Positions 8,564 through 15,829 of a stretch of DNA of 64,000 bases are shown here, piece by piece. Origin of the DNA: Iocasia fonsfrigidae (GTDB taxonomy: Bacteria; Bacillota; Halanaerobiia; Halanaerobiales; DTU029); NCBI RefSeq assembly GCF_017751145.1, contig NZ_CP046640.1, positions 62,001 through 126,000 of the forward strand, in the 5' to 3' direction. A model generated the notes under the pieces. That model saw only the letters and a program-made list of their open reading frames with translations. It had not been told where the DNA came from and did not search any database. Numbering within the stretch: position 1 is the first letter of the stretch; each line of letters opens with the position of its first letter. The position numbers and the translations under genes were made by a program.

Positions 8564-8642
8564 GATACGAAAAGTTGCAAAAAAGTCTTGACAGATACAA
8601 ATCGTTGCATTATAATATATTTAAAGAGATACGAATTGTTGC
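8564..8642. promoter_or_regulatory. Lysogeny switch: lytic promoter with three repressor operators
   Basis: Three near-identical 15-mers (consensus GATACRAAnnGTTGC) lie at 8564-8578, 8594-8608 and 8628-8642. A perfect-consensus promoter, TTGACA (8588-8593), 17-bp spacer, TATAAT (8611-8616), drives the rightward genes. The middle operator lies inside the spacer, the first sits just upstream of -35 and the third just after -10. A bound repressor would exclude RNA polymerase. The sites are quasi-palindromic. Confidence 0.88.
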
Positions 8643-8653
8643 GAAAGGAGGGA

Positions 8654-8890
8654 ATGAATTTGAGAAAAAAATTAATAAACAAAAGAAATAAAATGAAATT
8701 AACACAAGCTGAGGTGGCTAAAAAATTAGATATAACTAGAGCTTTTTATGGCCATATAGAGACCGGAAAGAGAAATCCAACTCTTAAATTAGCAAAAAAA
8801 ATTGCAGATTTTTATGGAGAAAATGTTGATACACTTTTTTTTAATAAAAAGGGCAACGAATCGTATCCGGATGATCAAAACTGTGCTTAG
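8654..8890 (+). CDS. Cro-like XRE helix-turn-helix protein
   Basis: This small 78-residue helix-turn-helix protein (LTQAEVAKKLDITRAFYGHIETGKR) is the first gene on the lytic transcript, the classical Cro position. AAAGGAGGG precedes ATG 8654 closely; TTG 8660, two codons later, has better spacing and may be the true start. Upstream in-frame TTG codons fall in the -35 box and cannot be starts. It probably binds the same operators and turns down the repressor promoter. Confidence 0.82.
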   Translation: MNLRKKLINKRNKMKLTQAEVAKKLDITRAFYGHIETGKRNPTLKLAKKIADFYGENVDTLFFNKKGNESYPDDQNCA

Positions 8891-8893
8891 GAG

Positions 8894-9187
8894 GTGAGAA
8901 AGATAGAGATAGATGGAAAGCATTACGAACAGATTATAATTACTAAAGCTAAAGCAGATCCAGAGGCAAGATTAGTTACAGCTGATGATAGGAAGGAAGT
9001 CTTAGCAATAATTTCTGATAATGAGATTGTTGAGAAGGATGGTTACGAGGTGAAGCTGGTAGCTGGTACAAAGTCTGCCGAACTGGACGGACAAGGTCCA
9101 GCACGGCAATATTATGGAGATAGTGATCATGGAAAGTACAGTAATAAAAGCTTAAAAAAATTGGTTGATGTAACCTTTCATCAATAG
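8894..9187 (+). CDS. Small early protein, unknown (possible AUA start)
   Basis: This frame encodes a basic, strand-rich protein of about 97 residues (IDGKHYEQIIITKAKADPEA). I do not recognise it. The only conventional start, GTG 8894, overlaps its own Shine-Dalgarno AGGAGG (8889-8894). An ATA at 8903 lies eight bases after that motif and would start the protein as MEIDGKHYEQ. It follows the Cro-like gene by three bases and so is part of the early operon. Confidence 0.65.
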   Translation: MRKIEIDGKHYEQIIITKAKADPEARLVTADDRKEVLAIISDNEIVEKDGYEVKLVAGTKSAELDGQGPARQYYGDSDHGKYSNKSLKKLVDVTFHQ

Positions 9188-9251
9188 CACCTCCTTCCTG
9201 TTACATATTTCTACAGAAAGGAAGAAAATACCTTTAGAAAGGAGGAGATAA

Positions 9252-10019
9252 ATGAAAAATATTGTAAAAATAAACAATCATCAATTAAGGGTTAAAAAGT
9301 TTGAAAATCAGAGAGTAGTCACCTTTAAAGATATTGATAGATTACATGAAAGACCAGAAGGTACTGCTGGTAGAAATTTTAGAGATAATCGCAAACATTT
9401 CTTTGAAGGTGAAGATTATTTTGAATTACAAGGTACAGAGGCTTATAACTTTGCGACGACGTTTAGCGTCGGTACAAATCCATCTAAGGTAAGAAATTTA
9501 ATATTGATTACTGAATCAGGTTATCTACTATTGGTTAAGACTCTTCAGGATAATTTGGCCTGGCAAGTACAAAGAGAATTAGTTAATAATTATTTCCGGG
9601 TTAAAGAAATTGTACAGCCTAAAACTGAATTACAAGTTCTCCGTATGGCTATTGACCAGATAGAAGTAGCCCAGAAAACTGCCAGAGAAGCTAAACAAAT
9701 AGCCCAGGATATTAGAAATACTATTTTACACCCTGATGAAGATTGGAGAAATTGGGTAAATGACCAGTTTGGCAAGATAGGTTTTATTAATGGCAACTAT
9801 AGAAAGCTCAGGAAACAAAGCTATGACATATTAGAAAATAGGGCTCATTGCCGGTTAAATGTTAGATTAAGTAACCTCAGAGATAGATTGAAAGAGACTG
9901 GTGCCACTAAAACAAAGATTAGCCAGACAAATTATCTTGATGTTATTGAAGAGGATCCACGATTAAAAGAAATATATACATCTGTTGTAAAAAAGATTGT
10001 CATTAAATATTCAGCATAG
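9252..10019 (+). CDS. Phage antirepressor, ORF6N/ORF6C domains
   Basis: This antirepressor-type protein has 255 residues. Residues 15-110 match the ORF6N (KilA-N-related) pattern, with FKDIDRLHERPEGTAGRNFR and a GEDYFEL turn. Residues 160-250 match an ORF6C-like C-terminal domain (WVNDQFGKIGFINGNYRKLR). A short helical linker with repeated AxxAxE heptads joins them. Family members counteract repressors or modulate lytic gene expression. ATG 9252 has AAGGAGGAG. It lies downstream of the lytic promoter and is probably part of the induction circuit. Confidence 0.82.
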   Translation: MKNIVKINNHQLRVKKFENQRVVTFKDIDRLHERPEGTAGRNFRDNRKHFFEGEDYFELQGTEAYNFATTFSVGTNPSKVRNLILITESGYLLLVKTLQDNLAWQVQRELVNNYFRVKEIVQPKTELQVLRMAIDQIEVAQKTAREAKQIAQDIRNTILHPDEDWRNWVNDQFGKIGFINGNYRKLRKQSYDILENRAHCRLNVRLSNLRDRLKETGATKTKISQTNYLDVIEEDPRLKEIYTSVVKKIVIKYSA

Positions 10020-10092
10020 AAAGGGGTGTATAAATCATACAGTCTCTATAGCTGGCGGCAATTCAGTTACTTAAGAAAGGAGGGAGTGCTAA

Positions 10093-10359
10093 TTGAGTAA
10101 AGACTCTAAAGATTGGATAGATATAAGCTATTACCTTTATAGCGGAATCAATCAAGAAATTGACTTTCACAAAAGAAATCCAACAACTATTTCAGAGGCA
10201 GGGATAGAAAATTTGAAAAAGGCAGTGGCTATTTATTTGGAACATTGTACTCTTAGTGGAAAACACCTTGAGGAAAACTTAGAATCATTAATCGAAAAGG
10301 AGGGTGAAATAGATGGGAGTAATGGAACAGATTTTGCAACAATTGAAGGAAATGACTGA
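10093..10359 (+). CDS. Small early phage protein, 88 aa, unknown
   Basis: A TTG start at 10093 has AAGGAGGGAG upstream. The product is acidic and helical (ISEAGIENLKKAVAIYLEHC). It overlaps the next gene by 47 bases, indicating compact, coupled early expression. No family is recognised. Confidence 0.6.
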   Translation: MSKDSKDWIDISYYLYSGINQEIDFHKRNPTTISEAGIENLKKAVAIYLEHCTLSGKHLEENLESLIEKEGEIDGSNGTDFATIEGND

Positions 10360-10639
10360 GAAGATTGATTCTCTACCAGCAGCAGCTGGGAAAGATGGAG
10401 CAGTGCTGATAGATGGAAAGGCGGCACTCACTACTAATGAGGCGAAGGAACTAACTGGAATCGGAAGGCAAAATCTAATTGATATGGCCAAAATAGGAAA
10501 GGTACCACATTTCATGAATGGTTCAGACTATAGGTTTCCGGTTAGGCCATTACTTAAGTGGATGGAAAGTGAAGCTTATCGAAACATGGAAAAGAAAAAG
10601 ACTGAAAAAGAGTTCGACATAATGCGGCTTACAAGTTGA
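10313..10639 (+). CDS. Excisionase/HTH_17-type DNA-binding protein
   Basis: The product has 108 residues. After a short N-terminal coiled coil it has a MerR/excisionase-like winged helix (residues 38-85; LTTNEAKELTGIGRQNLIDM, then a GSDYRFPVRPLLKWME wing). Such proteins bend DNA and can steer integrase toward excision, so it may be the phage Xis. That is inference, because it is remote from the integrase gene and similar domains occur in regulators. ATG 10313 has AAGGAGGG seven bases upstream. Confidence 0.65.
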   Translation: MGVMEQILQQLKEMTEKIDSLPAAAGKDGAVLIDGKAALTTNEAKELTGIGRQNLIDMAKIGKVPHFMNGSDYRFPVRPLLKWMESEAYRNMEKKKTEKEFDIMRLTS

Positions 10640-10707
10640 TTATATCAGTCTGCAGCTAGCAAAATAATAAAATTTTGAGACAAAAATAAGAAAAGGGGTT
10701 GAGTGTT

Positions 10708-11229
10708 GTGACAAATGTTGGAATGCTGATTAGGCAGGAGAGGGAGAGGCGTGGTTTGAGTCAGGAACAGCTGGCTAGGATATTACATATTGATAGGTCT
10801 ACTATTTCAAGGATTGAAACAAATACACAGGTTGCTACTCATGATTTACTTGAGGAAATTGTAGAGGCTTTGAGGAGCCCAAAATTAAGACTGGAAATAC
10901 TGGGCGGGGCAATACCATGTATGTATCTTAATAACTTAGATTATCATCCGCTAGCAATTCAGCAGACGGCCATTAAAGAGTTAAAAGAGGCTGTTCAAGA
11001 ATTAGAGAGTCTTAACTTGTTGAATAAATTACGACCTGATGATTTGACCGAAAGGGAGAAAGATAAGATGCTAAATGAGACAATGGCTAACCTACAGGAT
11101 GCAAATGCATGTATAGACCTTGTGTTAATGACTCTATCAGAACAGTATGATATTAGCCTTGCTGAACTAGAAAAAATAAGCAAGAAAAGAATGATAGAAA
11201 AAGGCTATATGGTTGAGGCGGCTTCATGA
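10708..11229 (+). CDS. XRE-family regulator with long helical tail
   Basis: The product has 173 residues. It starts with a clear helix-turn-helix (LIRQERERRGLSQEQLARILHIDRSTISRIE in residues 6-36), followed by a C-terminal region with a Lys/Glu-rich coiled coil and a second helical domain. I chose GTG 10708, nine bases after AAGGGG, over TTG 10699, which abuts the RBS. It overlaps the next gene by four bases (ATGA). It is a third XRE-type regulator in this prophage and probably controls early or middle genes; its target is unknown. Confidence 0.75.
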   Translation: MTNVGMLIRQERERRGLSQEQLARILHIDRSTISRIETNTQVATHDLLEEIVEALRSPKLRLEILGGAIPCMYLNNLDYHPLAIQQTAIKELKEAVQELESLNLLNKLRPDDLTEREKDKMLNETMANLQDANACIDLVLMTLSEQYDISLAELEKISKKRMIEKGYMVEAAS

Positions 11230-11396
11230 AAGAAAATAGGAAAAACACTTTCTGTAATGACTGCTGTGAGGACCCGGAGACTTGTGGGAAGGACCCACTG
11301 GATTGCATGAAAGAGAAAGATGCTGAATTGTATTTCAGGCTATATGATGGCGGTGGAATTGGTTCATATGCTAGCACTAAGGGGGTAGTGGCATGA
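11226..11396 (+). CDS. Cysteine-rich small protein, 56 aa
   Basis: ATG 11226 overlaps the previous stop (ATGA). The N-terminal half has five cysteines (FCNDCCEDPETC...DC), so metal binding is likely. The next gene again overlaps by ATGA, showing translational coupling. Function is unknown. Confidence 0.6.
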   Translation: MKENRKNTFCNDCCEDPETCGKDPLDCMKEKDAELYFRLYDGGGIGSYASTKGVVA

Positions 11397-11539
11397 AATA
11401 TCCTAAGTATGTGTATAAGCGAATTAATGGGGAAGAGTCTTACTTTGGACTATGCAGGAAGACAATCGCTGATATGATGGATAGAAATAAAAAAGACTCA
11501 ACTGATGGCACAGCTGAGTCGACTAGAAAAATATCCTAA
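11393..11539 (+). CDS. Basic small protein, 48 aa
   Basis: It is ATGA-coupled to the upstream gene. The product (MKYPKYVYKRINGEESYFG...) is basic and short. No family is recognised. Just after its stop, a 7-bp hairpin (CCAGTAT / ATACTGG, 11542-11558) lies in the gap; it has no T-run, and its role is unknown. Confidence 0.5.
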   Translation: MKYPKYVYKRINGEESYFGLCRKTIADMMDRNKKDSTDGTAESTRKIS

Positions 11540-11585
11540 TCCCAGTATAACATACTGGACCAGAAAATTGAAGGGGGAAGGTTTG

Positions 11586-11723
11586 ATGACTGGCAAAAGG
11601 AAGTGTAAAGATTGCCGCTGGTTTGATAGATGTAAATGGTTAATAGGGGCTAAAGATGATTGGTTAGAATGCGATTGGTACCCTTCTAGATGGAGCCCTA
11701 AGAAGGAGGAAAATGATGTTTGA
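11586..11723 (+). CDS. Small zinc-finger-like protein, 45 aa
   Basis: ATG 11586 has GGGGGAAGG eight bases upstream. The product is Cys/Trp-rich (CKDCRWFDRCKW...WLECDWYP), consistent with one structural zinc site. A longer in-frame start at 11505 is rejected because it overlaps the preceding gene without an RBS. Function is unknown. Confidence 0.6.
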   Translation: MTGKRKCKDCRWFDRCKWLIGAKDDWLECDWYPSRWSPKKEENDV

Positions 11724-11979
11724 TAAATTGAAAAAGATTTTCAGACAGGATTCTATTAAAGAGCAGGTAGAAAAGTTGAAGAAAGCTATAGATAAAAAAT
11801 ATAGTACCAGCACACAAATAGATATCTATATGTTTGGAGATGAAGAGAAAGCCAAGCTTATAGCAGAAGGATTTTCGCGTGATTTTGGTGTTGCAATCAC
11901 TAGTATTAGTAGTAAAAGTGTTGACTGGTACGAAATTGGCCTTGAAGAACAGAGAATTAAGGTTACTGTATTCCACTAA
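11713..11979 (+). CDS. Hypothetical phage protein, 88 aa
   Basis: It starts at ATG 11713 (or 11716) after AAGGAGG. An N-terminal amphipathic helix (IKEQVEKLKKAIDKKY) precedes an alpha/beta domain (IDIYMFGDEEKAKLIAEGFS). It overlaps the upstream gene by 11 bases. Not recognised. Confidence 0.65.
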   Translation: MMFDKLKKIFRQDSIKEQVEKLKKAIDKKYSTSTQIDIYMFGDEEKAKLIAEGFSRDFGVAITSISSKSVDWYEIGLEEQRIKVTVFH

Positions 11980-11991
11980 GGAGGCATAAAA

Positions 11992-12180
11992 ATGGGAACA
12001 TGTAGAGTATGTGGTGTTGAAACCAATGGCACCATCTGCCGTAGGTGTGAGGAGCATAATAGGCAAGAATGGTGTAGAGATTATGAAAGGCGGGCTGTAG
12101 ATTCTCCTCAGAGAAACAGTCTGGCTGGTCAATATAGGAGAGACATTATGAGGAAAGGGGGCCTTAATCGTGGCTGCTAA
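11992..12180 (+). CDS. Zinc-ribbon small protein, 62 aa
   Basis: The sequence shows CRVC...CRRC in the first 28 residues, a single zinc ribbon, followed by a basic tail. Start ATG 11992 has AAGGAGG. Its end overlaps the start of the recombinase gene by 11 bases, so it is probably co-expressed with it; a DNA- or RNA-binding accessory role is only a guess. Confidence 0.65.
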   Translation: MGTCRVCGVETNGTICRRCEEHNRQEWCRDYERRAVDSPQRNSLAGQYRRDIMRKGGLNRGC

Positions 12181-13075
12181 TGAACAGCAATTACAAGCAG
12201 TGCCTAATCAACAGCAGGTATTAAGTTTTAACCAAAAAGAACTAGAAACTATTCGCCGTACTGTGGCCAAAAATGCTACTGATGATGAATTCAGGATGTT
12301 TATGCACCTGGCTCAGACATACCAGTTAGACCCTTTTAATAAAGAAATATGGTTTATCAAGTATGCTAAAAAAGGTCAAAACCCTAAAGATGTTGAGCCT
12401 ACTATTATGACTAGTAGGGATGGTTATTTAAAAATAGCGGATAGACACCCGGAATATGATGGACTATCTTCGGATGTAGTACGGAAAAATGATGTATTTA
12501 AACGGACAATGGACGGAGTAGAGCATGAATATAGTTCAGATAGAGGACAGATTATTGGAGCATATGCTTTGGTATACAGAAAAGATAGAAAATATCCAAT
12601 ATACGTCTTTGCCCCATTTAATGAATACAAAGGTAATGCCAAAATCTGGAATAATTATCCCAGTGCTATGATATTAAAGGTCGCAGAATCAATGGCTTTA
12701 AAAAGGGCTTTTACTGTTTCTGGATTAGTCAGCAAAGAAGAGATGGATGTACAAAGTGAACCTAATGATTCAAATGGTCCTATAGATATAACTCCGGCTG
12801 ACCAAGGAAATGAAAAATTAAGAGAATTAACAGAGAGAGAAAAAGAAATAGCAGAGTTGGTTGCAGGTGATAAAGGGTATAAACAAATAGTAATAGATTG
12901 TTTAGAATACAATTTCCCTGGGATAAATAACACAAATAAGAAAGTATCTATAAACGACTTAGATAAGGCGGCCTATAAACAACTGGTTCAAACACTCCAG
13001 AATGCACATGAGGCAAATGCAGAACCGCCGGATGAAGAAGATGATCCGTTAGTTGAATTTGAAGTGCCGTTTTAA
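12170..13075 (+). CDS. bet: Phage recombination protein Bet (Red-beta type annealase)
   Basis: This single-strand annealing recombinase has 301 residues. The conserved core (about 15-195) includes DEFRMFMHLAQTYQLDPFNKEI, PTIMTSRDGYLKIAD and IWNNYPSAMILKVAESMALK, characteristic of the Bet family. The C-terminal third is acidic and ends DDPLVEFEVPF, which resembles the protein-interaction tip of SSB proteins. The GTG start at 12170 follows AAGGGG. No matching exonuclease is recognisable nearby, although the DUF1064 protein at 17498 has a nuclease-like pattern. It probably serves recombination-dependent replication and repair. Confidence 0.88.
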   Translation: MAANEQQLQAVPNQQQVLSFNQKELETIRRTVAKNATDDEFRMFMHLAQTYQLDPFNKEIWFIKYAKKGQNPKDVEPTIMTSRDGYLKIADRHPEYDGLSSDVVRKNDVFKRTMDGVEHEYSSDRGQIIGAYALVYRKDRKYPIYVFAPFNEYKGNAKIWNNYPSAMILKVAESMALKRAFTVSGLVSKEEMDVQSEPNDSNGPIDITPADQGNEKLRELTEREKEIAELVAGDKGYKQIVIDCLEYNFPGINNTNKKVSINDLDKAAYKQLVQTLQNAHEANAEPPDEEDDPLVEFEVPF

Positions 13076-13083
13076 GTTGACAA

Positions 13084-13115
13084 CCTGCCCTGGAGTCAAG
13101 GAAAACCAGGGTAGG
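13084..13115 (+). other. Hairpin upstream of the tRNA-like RNA
   Basis: CCTGCCCTGG (13084-13093) pairs fully (one G-U) with CCAGGGTAGG (13106-13115) around a 12-base loop. Its 5' arm could also pair with the CCAGGG of the tRNA-like acceptor at 13124-13129, so two mutually exclusive folds are possible. Confidence 0.65.
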
Positions 13116-13121
13116 ATATAT

Positions 13122-13279
13122 GGCCAGGGTGGCGGAATAGGCAGACATGGCTACCTTATTGAGGCTCCATTACGACTTAGTTGAAAAATACTAAGGTTCG
13201 GGGATACATAGTTGACTATAAGATGTCAAAAATAGAGTTACTAGTGCTCTATTGCAGGTTCGAATCCTGCCCCTGGCCA
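13122..13279 (+). ncRNA. Class II tRNA-like RNA with an inserted segment (Leu-like)
   Basis: The ends form a tRNA acceptor (GGCCAGGG 13122-13129 with CCCTGGCC 13271-13278). The T arm is canonical (GCAGG, TTCGAAT, CCTGC; 13254-13270). Before it lie a long variable-arm hairpin (AATAGAG/CTCTATT, 13231-13253) and a 5-bp stem TTGAC/GTCAA around the 8-base loop TATAAGAT (13212-13229), placed like an anticodon arm. The 5' part carries a Leu-like D-arm start (TGGCGGAATAGGCAGAC) with a poorly paired stem. About 60 extra bases with two more hairpins then intervene. No CCA is encoded. It may be an aberrant or repurposed tRNA-Leu, a pseudo-tRNA or a structured leader for the next gene. Anticodon identity is uncertain. 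Confidence 0.55.
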
Positions 13280-13319
13280 CTTAAAAAAGGGATAACACCT
13301 GATATCAGGAGGAATATAG

Positions 13320-14309
13320 ATGCAACTAAGAAATAGATTGGTGAAAGCAGATTTTTGGACAGATACAGAATTGGCTCGAAAACTCCCTGCAATGGGTAGG
13401 ATGATGTACCAGGGATTGTGGCAGCTGGCAGAAGATTCAGGAGTAATAGAGGCAGATCCAGTTGCTTACAAGATGATTCTTTTTCCGCTAGATAACATTG
13501 ATATAGATGAAATAGAAAATTGGACTAATATACTCAAAGAGTTAGGAAAACTTATACCCTATAGTTTTCAAAAAAAAGACTACTATTATATAAAAAACTT
13601 TCATAAGCACCAATCATTAAGAAGTCCAGGAAAACCAGAATTGCCTCTTCCTAAATGGATTGAATATATACCTAATCCAAAACCTTATCAGTCAGGTGGT
13701 TATATTATTAATTATGAAATAATGCCTGGTGAATATGAAGGAATACAAACCGTAGGAAATGTTGATGAAGCCTTATATAAAGGTAACGGTGACCATAAAG
13801 AAGCCCTAGAGGAACCACAAGAAAACCATAAGGATACCGTAAGGAAACCGTACGGGTACCATAGCCCAACCAATAAGAATAAGAAAGAGAATAAGAATAT
13901 AGAATTAGAAAAAGATAATATATATAGTCCTGCAAAAAAAGAGCAGGACAGTGCATCTGAAAAAATACCTTATGCTGAAATAGTGGATTACCTTAATCAG
14001 AAATGCGGAACCCAATACCGGAACAGCACTAAGAAAACTCAGGAATTAATTCGAGCTAGGTGGAATGAAGGGTTCAAACTTGAAGCTTTCAAGACTGTGA
14101 TAGATAAAAAAAGTACAGAATGGCTCAATGATGAAAATGCTAAGTATCTCAGGCCGGTTACACTTTTTGGCACTAAGTTTGAGAGCTATCTAAACCAATT
14201 AACAGCGAAAAACAAATCCAGTCCAGGGAAGACCAACGTTATCAATTTCGACAAAAACATGACTCCTGAAGAGCAGGAGGAGTACTATAGGTCAAAAGGC
14301 TACCGCTGA
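13320..14309 (+). CDS. Phage replication initiator / replisome organiser
   Basis: This protein has 329 residues. The N-terminal winged-helix-like region (RLVKADFWTDTELARKLPAMG) resembles phage replisome organisers. A charged linker (about 165-205) leads to a C-terminal domain (AEIVDYLNQKCGTQYRNSTKK through FGTKFESYLNQ), which matches the conserved phage C-terminal domain Phg_2220_C found in DnaD-like replication proteins. It probably binds the phage origin and loads the host helicase. ATG 13320 has AGGAGG. An origin may lie within or near the gene, but I see no clear iterons. Confidence 0.78.
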   Translation: MQLRNRLVKADFWTDTELARKLPAMGRMMYQGLWQLAEDSGVIEADPVAYKMILFPLDNIDIDEIENWTNILKELGKLIPYSFQKKDYYYIKNFHKHQSLRSPGKPELPLPKWIEYIPNPKPYQSGGYIINYEIMPGEYEGIQTVGNVDEALYKGNGDHKEALEEPQENHKDTVRKPYGYHSPTNKNKKENKNIELEKDNIYSPAKKEQDSASEKIPYAEIVDYLNQKCGTQYRNSTKKTQELIRARWNEGFKLEAFKTVIDKKSTEWLNDENAKYLRPVTLFGTKFESYLNQLTAKNKSSPGKTNVINFDKNMTPEEQEEYYRSKGYR

Positions 14310-14323
14310 CGGAGGTGTGTTAC

Positions 14324-14476
14324 TTGTCTAGAAAGTCAATTGAGGAAAAGAAAAAGCAGGCTCATTACATATGCACAGAGTTACGTGAGCCATTAGCTGA
14401 GCTAATTTTGGATATTAAATCCCATATGATAAAGGGCGGCTATAAACATAGCTCTGAAAAAAGGAAGGGGAAATAA
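14324..14476 (+). CDS. Small basic phage protein, 50 aa
   Basis: TTG 14324 has GGAGGTG upstream. The product (MSRKSIEEKKKQAHYICTEL...) is helical and basic. Its stop overlaps the next start (TAATG). Not recognised. Confidence 0.55.
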   Translation: MSRKSIEEKKKQAHYICTELREPLAELILDIKSHMIKGGYKHSSEKRKGK

Positions 14477-14751
14477 TGAACATACACGACTATGAAAGAT
14501 ATGGTGATGACCTAGTTTACAATCCAATTAATGACATATTTGAAAACGATATGACTCATGAAGAATTTGAGGAATATCAGCAGATTATAGAAAGGAGAAA
14601 AACTATGAAAAAAATCAATAATATCGTGGATAAGCTGGATAGAGATAGCAATTTGCCCAGGCATGAAATAGAACGGATAGTCAAGGAAACTGTGAGGCAG
14701 ATAGAGGAAAGGGATAGAGCAGAGCTGGCTAAGGTAGCTGTTACTGACTAA
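14476..14751 (+). CDS. Hypothetical acidic phage protein, 91 aa
   Basis: ATG 14476 overlaps the upstream stop and has AAGGGG before it. The product is highly charged and helical (EEFEEYQQIIERRKTMKKIN), probably coiled-coil in the centre. No family is recognised; it lies in the replication/middle region. Confidence 0.6.
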   Translation: MNIHDYERYGDDLVYNPINDIFENDMTHEEFEEYQQIIERRKTMKKINNIVDKLDRDSNLPRHEIERIVKETVRQIEERDRAELAKVAVTD

Positions 14752-14771
14752 GAAGATGAAGGAGGAAGATT

Positions 14772-15068
14772 ATGAGAGAAATTAAGTTTCGGGGCAAACA
14801 TAAAGAATTAGGTCATTGGGTATATGGTGATTTGATACATGGCAGAGATGGAAAAGTTTATATCGATACTTCTCAAAACGAAGTTATACCCGAAACAGTA
14901 GGGCAATATACCGGATTAAAAGATGAGAATGGGCAGGAGATATATGAAGGGAATAGGGTTAGAGCAGTATACGATAATCCTTTTGAATACCAATTAGAAC
15001 ACCCAGAAGATGAAGGCGTTGAAATTATTGGCAATATATACGAGAATCCAGAGTTAGTTACTGATTGA
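14772..15068 (+). CDS. YopX-family phage protein
   Basis: The product has 98 residues starting MREIKFRGKHKELGHWVYGDL and containing VGQYTGLKDENGQEIYEG, the signature of the YopX family of small beta-rich phage proteins. It ends in the usual GNIYENPEL. It is slightly shorter than many YopX proteins because the central part is compact. ATG 14772 has AAGGAGGA. The molecular function of the family is unknown. Confidence 0.82.
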   Translation: MREIKFRGKHKELGHWVYGDLIHGRDGKVYIDTSQNEVIPETVGQYTGLKDENGQEIYEGNRVRAVYDNPFEYQLEHPEDEGVEIIGNIYENPELVTD

Positions 15069-15081
15069 AAGGAGGGAGATT

Positions 15082-15243
15082 ATGAGTTGCCCTAATTGTG
15101 GATTACCAAATTATGAGGGATTATGCCCTGTTTGCGAAGCTGACGAACAGGCATATATGGAAGAATTGCACTGGGCTTTTGGCGATTTTTACGAGGGCCA
15201 AACAAGAAACTGTGAAAACGAGGAGGAGAAAAACAATGGATAA
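15082..15243 (+). CDS. Zinc-finger small protein, 53 aa
   Basis: It begins MSCPNCGLPNYEGLCPVCE, a double CxxC zinc ribbon, followed by an acidic tail. ATG 15082 has AAAGGAGGGAG. It overlaps the next gene by eight bases. Function is unknown; several such zinc proteins occur in this prophage. Confidence 0.65.
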   Translation: MSCPNCGLPNYEGLCPVCEADEQAYMEELHWAFGDFYEGQTRNCENEEEKNNG

Positions 15244-15436
15244 CGGGATAGGCACAGGATTATTATTCATTTTGATAGTTGGTGGTTGTGTAGTGCATGG
15301 GCTTGTTACAAAGCAGATATATTGGAGTAAGAAAGAAAAGCAGTTCAAGATGAAAAGCTCTGCTGTCCTACCAGCAGAGCGGTCAACTAAATATTCTACT
15401 AAGATTATAACAGAAAGGAGGATGATAGGCAAATGA
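15236..15436 (+). CDS. Small membrane protein, 66 aa
   Basis: Residues 4-24 form one hydrophobic segment (GIGTGLLFILIVGGCVVHGL), followed by a basic cytoplasmic-type tail. ATG 15236 has AGGAGGAG; an upstream in-frame extension is rejected because it overlaps the zinc-finger gene. Function is unknown. Confidence 0.6.
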   Translation: MDNGIGTGLLFILIVGGCVVHGLVTKQIYWSKKEKQFKMKSSAVLPAERSTKYSTKIITERRMIGK

Positions 15437-15747
15437 AACATACACCGGGGCCATGGATACCGGGAGCCGCTTCAGAAAAAGCAGATATAATTATTGTGGC
15501 TCCTAATTGCACGAATCTGGAAGATAGATATCACCCGATTGCTAAAGTGCATCGTAATCATTCTGATAAGCATGCTAATGCCCAGCTAATATCAGCAGCA
15601 CCTGAATTATTAGAAGCATTGGAAGAATTAGAAAAAGTTTGTATATATTGGCTACCAGATGCAGTTTTATCGAAAGAAGAAAACTTATTTTTGAAAATAG
15701 ATGATATTATCAATAAAGCTGAAGGGAAGGGAATCAATGAAAGATAG
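15433..15747 (+). CDS. Conserved phage protein with AAPELLEAL motif
   Basis: The product has 104 residues. It has the MKHTPGPW start and the NAQLISAAPELLEALEELE segment seen in a widespread family of small phage proteins of unknown function. ATG 15433 overlaps the upstream stop. The C-terminal part is an acidic helix. The family's role is not known to me. Confidence 0.72.
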   Translation: MKHTPGPWIPGAASEKADIIIVAPNCTNLEDRYHPIAKVHRNHSDKHANAQLISAAPELLEALEELEKVCIYWLPDAVLSKEENLFLKIDDIINKAEGKGINER

Positions 15748-15829
15748 AAGTACCAAATTAATCATTGACGATATTAGAGAAGTCCTACAAATGTCTAGTC
15801 CGGATAGTTACCTGGAGGAAATTGGCTGA
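15737..15829 (+). CDS. Short coupled frame, 30 aa, at the ssb deletion junction
   Basis: ATG 15737 follows GAAGGGAAGGG and overlaps the upstream stop. It reads MKDRSTKLIIDDIREVLQMS and ends where the ssb remnant begins in another frame. It is probably the 5' stub of an unrelated gene fused by deletion to the ssb 3' half; it may be translated but is unlikely to be functional. Confidence 0.4.
   Translation: MKDRSTKLIIDDIREVLQMSSPDSYLEEIG

Noticed and set aside
13122-13279. Group I intron in a tRNA-Leu
   Set aside because: The insertion is about 60 bases, too short for a group I core, and no P/Q/R/S elements are evident; it also lies outside the usual anticodon-loop position.
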